Part shown: positions 52,028-57,769 of the stretch, piece after piece
Layout: the number at the start of each line of letters is the position of its first letter
How positions within the stretch are numbered: position 1 is the stretch's first letter
Origin: Gemmatimonadota bacterium
Lineage (GTDB): Bacteria > ARS69
Length of the DNA: 57,769 nt
Reading direction: 5' to 3'
Assembly: GCA_030747075.1 (NCBI GenBank)
Contig: JASLLL010000015.1
Span: forward strand, 1-57,769
Program-made: the position numbers and the translations under genes
Notes under the pieces: model-generated
The model's input: the letters and a program-made list of their open reading frames with translations, nothing else
Told to the model about the DNA's origin: nothing
Databases searched by the model: none

Positions 52028-54326
52028 CGGTCTGCTCCGCCGGTCGGAGTTTCGCGTACGCGGCCAGCACCTTCTTCCGCGACCCGTCCGGAAAGCGGAG
52101 CGTCACCTTCAGGTTCTCGCCACGGCCTTCCGCCGCCTCAACCTCGGCTTCCCCGAAGTGAGGATGGACGACCCGCATCCCCTTCTCGAAGGAGGAACTC
52201 CCCGCATCCTGGTTCTCGTTTTCGTAGTCCGGCTCGTAATCCGGCTCCGGAGTCCGCACCACCGGTCCGACCGGGGCCCGTTTCCGAACCGGGGCCGTGG
52301 CCCCTCCCGTGGCACGGCGCCCCCCCCACGCACGCTGCGGTGTACTCGAACCGCGCCCCATTCCCCGCCGTTCGGAGCGCACTTTCCGCCACTCGACGCA
52401 CTTCTCGTCGATCTCGTCCAGAAACCGCGACGGCAGCGACGAATGGAACCCGCCGAACCGCATCCGCTCTCCGGCCGTCACGAGTACCACGCGCTGCTCC
52501 GCCCGCGTCAGGCCGACATAAAAGAGCCGCCGCTCCTCCTCCAGCCCCGCGGCATCTTCCGAAGAGTTCGCGTGCGGGAAGAGTCCTTCCTCCATGCCCG
52601 TAATGAACACGCACGGGAACTCCAGCCCCTTCGCCGTGTGCAGCGTCATGAGCGTAACGCGGTCCGTCTCCTCCTCCATGTCGTCGACATCGGTGGCCAG
52701 CGACACTTCGCGAAGGAACCCGGCCACCGTCGCGTCTCCGTCCTCGTGTTCGTCGGTGAACTCCTGCATGGCCGCGAGCAGTTCCGTCACATTCTCCCAG
52801 CGCGCCTGTGCCTCTTCCTCCGACTCCTTCCCGAGGTACGCCTGATACCCGATGTCCTCCAGAAGCCGCTCCGTGGTCTCCCCCACCGGCGTCTCCCCGG
52901 CGCACGACGCGCGATCCAACCCCTCCAGAAACGCCGCGAGCTTCTTCCGCACCCCCGGCCGAAGAGCCGCGCCCCCGTCCTGGGCGACCGCCATGCGAAT
53001 GGCTGCCAGGAGCGGCGTCCCGGCTGCCGTGGCCGCTGCGGCAAGATCCTCCAGCGTCTTCTTGCCCACGCCGCGTGCCGGCACATTCACCACGCGCCGA
53101 AGAGCCACATCGTCCGCCGGATTCGCCACGATCCGCAGGTACGCCAGCACATCCTTGATCTCTCGTCGCTCATAGAACCGCTGCCCGCCCACGACCTGAT
53201 ACGCCACACCTCCCATGCGGAAGGTATTCTCCAGCGTCCGACTCTGCGCATTCGTCCGGTACAGCACGGCGAAGTCCTCCGCCGTGTGCCCTCCCTCTGC
53301 TTGCGCGGACTTCACCATGCGGAGAATGGACATCGCCTCCGTCTGGTCATCCGGCACCTCCAGCACCAGCACGCGATCCCCGCTTCCGTTCTCCGTCCAC
53401 AGTTCCTTGCCCTTGCGAGCGGAATTGTTCCGGATGACGCTGTTCGCCGCGTCCAGAATGGTCCCGGTGGAGCGATAGTTCTGCTCCAGGCGAACGGTAG
53501 TCGCGTCAGTGTAATCGCGCTCGAAGTCCAGAATGTTCCGAAGGTCCGCTCCTCGCCATCCGTAGATCGACTGGTCGTCATCCCCCACGACGAAGAGGTT
53601 CTGGTGGTCCCGGGTGAGCGCGTGCAGGAACTCGTACTGGCAGCGGTTGGTGTCCTGGTACTCGTCGACCAGCACATGACGGAAGCGCCGCGCGTACTTC
53701 AGGCGAATGTCCTCATCGCGAAGCAGCAGCACCGGGCGCATGAGAAGGTCATCGAAGTCGAGCGCACTCTGCGCGGTCAGCGACTCCGCATACGACGCGT
53801 AGATGTCCGCGACCAGCCGTTCCCACGGCCCGCGCGCCTTTTCGAGAAACTCCGCCGGGGAGACAAGATCGTTCTTCGCGCGTGAGATCACTCCGAGGAA
53901 CGACTCCGGCTTGTGCTCCTGCGGGGAGATTCCCTTTGCTTCCAGCACGCGCCGTACGGCGGTCGTCTGGTCCGCCCGGTCGAAGATGGAAAAGTCCGGA
54001 TGAACGCCCGCGTGCGCTGCTTCCCGGCGAAGAATGCGAACACCGATCGAGTGGAATGTCCCGATCCACGCGCGGCGGCCTGCGTCGCCGACGAGCGACA
54101 CGATCCTCTCGCGCATCTGTCCCGCCGCCTTGTTCGTAAAGGTCACGGCCAGCACGGAAGACGCGGCCGTCCCCCTCACGCCGATCAGGTGGGCCACGCG
54201 TCGCGTCAGAACACGCGTCTTCCCGGACCCCGCGCCCGCGAGCACAAGAAGCGGCCCGTCTTCGTGCAGAACGGCTTCACGCTGCCGGTCGTTCAAGTCC
54301 GCAAGGACTCCCTCTTCGGACACCAT
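52017..54326 (-). CDS. pcrA: UvrD/PcrA-type superfamily 1 DNA helicase
   Basis: The product has 769 residues from ATG 54326, which places the conserved L-N-D-R-Q-R-E-A-V about ten residues in, as in PcrA. A TTG at 54392 would add 22 residues. Walker A is A-G-A-G-S-G-K-T at about 30-37; motif II is V-D-E-Y-Q-D-T-N. Q-S-I-Y-G-W-R-G-A, Q-N-Y-R-S-T and the late T-L-H-T-A-K-G-L-E-F and Y-V-G-L-T-R-A are all present. The C-terminus carries the Tudor-like PcrA tail (G-M-R-V-V-H-P-H-F-G). It is a 3'-5' helicase in nucleotide excision repair and replication restart. Confidence 0.95.
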   Translation of the reverse strand: MVSEEGVLADLNDRQREAVLHEDGPLLVLAGAGSGKTRVLTRRVAHLIGVRGTAASSVLAVTFTNKAAGQMRERIVSLVGDAGRRAWIGTFHSIGVRILRREAAHAGVHPDFSIFDRADQTTAVRRVLEAKGISPQEHKPESFLGVISRAKNDLVSPAEFLEKARGPWERLVADIYASYAESLTAQSALDFDDLLMRPVLLLRDEDIRLKYARRFRHVLVDEYQDTNRCQYEFLHALTRDHQNLFVVGDDDQSIYGWRGADLRNILDFERDYTDATTVRLEQNYRSTGTILDAANSVIRNNSARKGKELWTENGSGDRVLVLEVPDDQTEAMSILRMVKSAQAEGGHTAEDFAVLYRTNAQSRTLENTFRMGGVAYQVVGGQRFYERREIKDVLAYLRIVANPADDVALRRVVNVPARGVGKKTLEDLAAAATAAGTPLLAAIRMAVAQDGGAALRPGVRKKLAAFLEGLDRASCAGETPVGETTERLLEDIGYQAYLGKESEEEAQARWENVTELLAAMQEFTDEHEDGDATVAGFLREVSLATDVDDMEEETDRVTLMTLHTAKGLEFPCVFITGMEEGLFPHANSSEDAAGLEEERRLFYVGLTRAEQRVVLVTAGERMRFGGFHSSLPSRFLDEIDEKCVEWRKVRSERRGMGRGSSTPQRAWGGRRATGGATAPVRKRAPVGPVVRTPEPDYEPDYENENQDAGSSSFEKGMRVVHPHFGEAEVEAAEGRGENLKVTLRFPDGSRKKVLAAYAKLRPAEQTDDA

Positions 54327-54490
54327 GGCGCCGGAAAGCGCGCCGTCCGTCGGGGTCTCCCCCAGGGACGCAGGATTCCACCATTCGGACAAGGGATGCC
54401 CCGCTCAGATGGGAAGAAGGGTGACGGAAAGAGCGGGAGAGTATCACGAATGGTCGGGCGCGTGGGTGTCGGGAAGCGGGCCGGGCGCGA

Positions 54491-57481
54491 TTACCACTCG
54501 GTCCCCATCGAGAAGTGCCAGCGCGGCTTCCCCGAGTGGACGAAGTCGGTCGGCCAGCCGACATCCAGACGCACCGGGATAAACGCCAACCGGGATCGGA
54601 GGCCGATACCGTAGCCCACCTTCAAGTCGGCAAGACCCTCGTGTCCGCCATGAGCTTCCCCCACCGGATGGAACCCGTCCGGGTCGTCAAACGCCGCACC
54701 CACATCCACGAAGAGGTTGCCGCGAATCCTCCGGAACACGGCCCGGAAAGGCCAGCCCGTGCGCAGGTACTCCACGAACGGATACCGGAACTCCGCCGAG
54801 GCCAGAAACGCCGTCCGTCCGCGCAGTTCCCGGTAGGGGTGGCCGCGCAGCGTATGCGGGCCGCCAAGCTGGAACTCCTGCGGGTCTTCGCCGAAGGAGG
54901 TGACGGCCAGACCGCGAACCGCCGCCACGGTGCCGCCACCCCGGGGCGAGTACGCCCGAAAGTCCGCAAGCGCGGTCCCGTACGAAAGAGATTCACCGCC
55001 GAGCGTGAGGGAATGCTGGAGCGACACCGTCCACCGGTTCCCCCGCACCGGGCCGGTCCATCCCCAGCGCGTGTTGTCAAAGGTGTGGGAGACCCGAGGG
55101 AGGAGGATCGCGCTCCCGGAAGTCCCCGTCTCGACGAACCCGGCCGCCGGGTCCACGGACTCCCGGTCGAAGTGTGTCCGGTTCACCTGCATCACGCGAA
55201 CATCGAACCCGACTCGCCGGAAAGTATGGAACGGGTATCTCACCGCGCCCGACACGCCCCATCTCTGCTCGGAGAAGTACGCTCTCTCGCCGCTGTCCGA
55301 AATCGGCTGCCCCAGCGACGACCGGTCCGTCAGAAGGAAGTTCTTCACATGGAAGAGACCGGTCTCCCAGTGAACCCTTCCTCCGAGGTAGGAATAGGAC
55401 GCGAACGCATTGGAGTTGCGCGCCGCACGGAACACCTGCGCCCCGATCTGAATGCGGTGGTCACCGAGAATGTCGGTGATGGTCGTCCGGAACGCGCCGC
55501 TGGTTCCGAACGGACTGTAGCCCAGCATCCCCTGCACCCACTCCGGGCGAAAGCGCGGTTCGTAATCGATGACGAAGGGAGTCTTGCGCGCGGGCGGTTC
55601 GGCGGGCGGGGGCGCGACAGGTTCGGCGTCCGCCGAGCGGTCTGCGGCGGCGGTCTCCTCCGGTGCCGAAGGGGTGTCCGGGGCCTCTGCGGGCGACGGG
55701 GTCGGCGCTTCGCAGATCTCCCGCCCGTCCCACGGGATCGCGGGCCAGGTCACGGACTCCGCTTCCGGAATCCCCAGCGTGTCCGGATTCTCCACCAGCA
55801 CCACATCCCACCGCCCGTTGGAGTACGCGGGAAACACCACGCGGCTTCCGGCGCGCGCGGCGGTCGGCGCTCCCGCGCCTCCGAGGAGTGCGGTCAACCG
55901 GCGCGTCTGCCCGGTTGCGAGGTCCATCATCGTCAGATCCCGTGTGCCCTCGGCATCCGACACAAAGACGACCGACGCGCCGCCGTTCGTCCAGTCCGCG
56001 CCCCACTGATCTCCCGGCCCGACGCGCAGATTGCGCACTTCGCCCGTCTCCACCTCCAGCACACGCAGGTCCAGCCCGCTCGCGCCGCCAAAGTCGGACG
56101 CAAAGAGTACGCGCTTCCCGTCGGGGCTCCATCGCGGGCGTTGTTCCCGCACAAGATCGTTCGTCAGACGCACCAGATTCGTCCCGTCGGCATCCATCGC
56201 CCACAGGTCCACTCGATCGCCCTTCATCCCCGTGAAGACAAACCGCCCGTCCACCGGAGACCAGTCCGGCTCCTCCAGCGTGTCGAGTCCCGGGTCGAAC
56301 TCGGCCAGCGTGCGTCCCGTCTCGGCACTCACGATGATCAGCGCGTCCCGCGACCCCGCCCGTGCCGCCAAGGCCACCATGCTCTCATCGGCGGACCACC
56401 CCACCGAGCTCCGCATGGGGTGCAGCGACTCCATCTTCCCGCCGCGATTGCCCCGGGCCAGAAGTCGTGGCTCGGTGCCCGCGCCCGGCTCGATGACCCA
56501 CAGGTCCGGCGTGCCTTCCCGGTCGGACAGGAACACCACTCGCTCTCCCGACGGGGAGAGGCACGGGTGGTGATTGAACGACCCGCCCATGCCTTCCGGG
56601 GAAGTCAGAACCTCTCCGAACGACTCCGGATCTTCCAGAAACCCGTAGGTCGGCCAGTGAATGCGCCGCACATCCCGCACCCAGTCGGCGGCCATGTCCG
56701 GGACCTTCTCACCCGTGACCGTCTCCACGGCTTCGACGAGATCCCGCGTGGAAGCCAGCTCCGCGAGAATCCGGGGGATCACCTCTTCGCCATGGCGCCG
56801 CGCGAGGTACGCAACCGCGGACCAGCCCGCCTTGTAGACGAAGTACCCGCCGGGCGACCGATCGAACGGCGCCAGCTTCCCGGTAACGGCCGCGTCGCGA
56901 AGCATCATCTCCGCTTCGGAATCCCACTGGTTCGACAAGTACTCCGCCAGCCCCTCCGCGAACCAGAGCGGGATGTTGAACGCGAACCGGGCCATGAAGG
57001 AGTTCGCCGCCGACCCGGCGTCCAGCATGTCGAACATGTAGGCGTGCACGAGTTCGTGGTGAATGACATGGCGGAAGTCCGCTTCGGAACCGGTGTACGG
57101 AAGCACCACGCGGTTCTTGAAGAACTCGGTGAACCCGCCCGTACTCTCTCCGACCATCCCTGGACTCACATTGTTCTGCCGGAAGTGATGGTGCGACTTG
57201 AAGACAACCAGCGGAATCCGGGATGAAAGCTCGTGCTTCAAGTCCTGATCGAGCTTGCGGCAAGCCTTCTCCGCATAGTCCGCGGCGCGCCACGCCAGTT
57301 CCTCTTCTTCCGGGTAGAAGTAGATGTCGGCGTGATCCGTGACGAGAACGCGCCAGCGGAAGTCCTCGTACCGCACCTTGTTCTGGCCGAACGCCGCCGG
57401 AGATTCCGTCGGAACGCAAGACAGAATCAAGCTGAGTGCTATTGTCGGGGGTGCCAGCTGCCGAAGACCGCCAAGAACCAC
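54491..57481 (-). CDS. Exported gluzincin peptidase / TolB-like propeller / outer-membrane beta-barrel protein
   Basis: The product has 996 residues from GTG 57481, with GGGAG 7 nt upstream; in-frame ATGs at 57517 and 57553 are alternatives. A signal with lipobox-like L-I-L-S-C lies near residue 22. Residues ~40-270 form a gluzincin domain with H-E-L-V-H at 142-146 and W-F-A-E-G-L-A-E-Y at about 174-181 supplying the third ligand. Residues ~300-570 hold PD40/TolB-type repeats (L-S-P-S-G-E-R-V-V-F-L-S-D, W-S-P-D-G-K-R-V-L-F-A-S-D). A Pro/Ala-rich linker leads to a C-terminal region of about 330 residues resembling the BamA/surface-antigen barrel (G-G-P-H-T-L-R-G-H-P, G-Y-G-I-G-L-R). It ends in Trp, as outer-membrane proteins do. 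Outer-membrane location is expected; the substrate is unknown. Confidence 0.85.
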   Translation of the reverse strand: MVLGGLRQLAPPTIALSLILSCVPTESPAAFGQNKVRYEDFRWRVLVTDHADIYFYPEEEELAWRAADYAEKACRKLDQDLKHELSSRIPLVVFKSHHHFRQNNVSPGMVGESTGGFTEFFKNRVVLPYTGSEADFRHVIHHELVHAYMFDMLDAGSAANSFMARFAFNIPLWFAEGLAEYLSNQWDSEAEMMLRDAAVTGKLAPFDRSPGGYFVYKAGWSAVAYLARRHGEEVIPRILAELASTRDLVEAVETVTGEKVPDMAADWVRDVRRIHWPTYGFLEDPESFGEVLTSPEGMGGSFNHHPCLSPSGERVVFLSDREGTPDLWVIEPGAGTEPRLLARGNRGGKMESLHPMRSSVGWSADESMVALAARAGSRDALIIVSAETGRTLAEFDPGLDTLEEPDWSPVDGRFVFTGMKGDRVDLWAMDADGTNLVRLTNDLVREQRPRWSPDGKRVLFASDFGGASGLDLRVLEVETGEVRNLRVGPGDQWGADWTNGGASVVFVSDAEGTRDLTMMDLATGQTRRLTALLGGAGAPTAARAGSRVVFPAYSNGRWDVVLVENPDTLGIPEAESVTWPAIPWDGREICEAPTPSPAEAPDTPSAPEETAAADRSADAEPVAPPPAEPPARKTPFVIDYEPRFRPEWVQGMLGYSPFGTSGAFRTTITDILGDHRIQIGAQVFRAARNSNAFASYSYLGGRVHWETGLFHVKNFLLTDRSSLGQPISDSGERAYFSEQRWGVSGAVRYPFHTFRRVGFDVRVMQVNRTHFDRESVDPAAGFVETGTSGSAILLPRVSHTFDNTRWGWTGPVRGNRWTVSLQHSLTLGGESLSYGTALADFRAYSPRGGGTVAAVRGLAVTSFGEDPQEFQLGGPHTLRGHPYRELRGRTAFLASAEFRYPFVEYLRTGWPFRAVFRRIRGNLFVDVGAAFDDPDGFHPVGEAHGGHEGLADLKVGYGIGLRSRLAFIPVRLDVGWPTDFVHSGKPRWHFSMGTEW

Positions 57482-57639
57482 AGGGAATCTCCCGGATGCG
57501 TAACATGGTGTCAACATTGTCGATCCAACGAGGAACGATGCCCACCCACTCATAGACTAACGGCAGGTCCGCTCCAGATATTAGCTGGTACTTATATTAG
57601 CAGATTTCGGGGACTTGTGTTGGACGGGTTTTCTCCTCT

Positions 57640-57736
57640 GAGTCCGGGGGGGCGGCAGGGTTCGTCGCGAGGGTTCGTCGCGAAGTTCCGCGCGAGGAGT
57701 CCGGGGGGGCGGCAGGGTTCGTCGCGAGGGTTCGTC
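57640..57736. repeat. Direct repeat, 57-bp period, G-rich, at the window edge
   Basis: A 40-base segment at 57640-57679 recurs exactly at 57697-57736. Each copy contains a run of seven G and shorter internal repeats of GGTTCGTCGCG type. The rest of the 216 bases upstream of the last gene contains an AT-rich patch at 57577-57605 that could hold its promoter. Because long G-runs and repeats are at the very end, a contig-end assembly artefact is a real possibility. Confidence 0.6.
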
Positions 57737-57769
57737 AGGGGGGGTGCGGCAAGGAGCGGGGGGGGGAAA

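Noticed and set aside
57640-57736. CRISPR array at the window end
   Set aside because: Only two copies, with a 17-base gap and internal sub-repeats, and no cas genes.

Overview
The window is about 57.8 kb of GC-rich, gene-dense bacterial DNA. It holds roughly 40 protein genes, most of them in tightly packed or overlapping operons. I found no rRNA, tRNA, CRISPR array, transposase or phage gene. Several secreted proteins end in an N-P-N-P-F motif followed by a FlgD-like beta-sandwich. Together with CRTAC1-type FG-GAP proteins and a Wza-like SLBB exporter, this suggests a Gram-negative member of an FCB-related candidate phylum such as Eisenbacteria or Krumholzibacteriota. That placement is an inference and has not been tested phylogenetically. 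The G-rich, repetitive last 130 bases suggest that the window ends at a contig edge.

Layout. Positions 0.2-6.8 kb carry a lipoprotein with a PKD-like end, a truncated CRTAC1 relic, a two-domain M16 metalloprotease and a large polytopic membrane protein. Positions 6.9-13.1 kb form a plus-strand cluster: a B12-binding radical SAM protein, a methyltransferase, an SGNH hydrolase, and a long NTF2-like/FG-GAP/ASPIC-UnbV/TlpA protein interrupted by one in-frame TGA. Positions 13.2-21.5 kb carry an SDR-like protein, a 1583-residue acyl-CoA-synthetase/GNAT fusion and a FadD-type ligase. Positions 21.5-28.1 kb carry a DUF819 membrane protein and three exported proteins (BNR-repeat, GH18 and an unknown) with the C-terminal sorting-type domain.

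Positions 28.1-36.9 kb, on the minus strand, form one ten-gene housekeeping run: gatC-gatA-gatB, an NlpC/P60 lipoprotein, purD, purE, tsaC/sua5, a low-molecular-weight phosphatase, glyA and a ZIP transporter. Positions 38.3-51.2 kb form a surface polysaccharide locus: sugar epimerase, Wzi-like protein, two GT4 glycosyltransferases, three sulfotransferases, Wzz-like protein, O-antigen ligase/polymerase-like protein and SLBB exporter. This points to a sulfated exopolysaccharide or O-antigen. The window closes with a MOSC protein, a PcrA/UvrD helicase and a 1000-residue gluzincin/TolB-propeller/beta-barrel protein.

The most notable observation is at 12038-12040. A TGA interrupts an otherwise continuous 930-codon frame. 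A hairpin 11-40 nt downstream fits the bacterial SECIS pattern: a small apical loop with G in its second position, about 17 nt after the TGA. I interpret this as a probable selenocysteine-containing CRTAC1-TlpA fusion protein. No selenocysteine machinery gene lies in this window.
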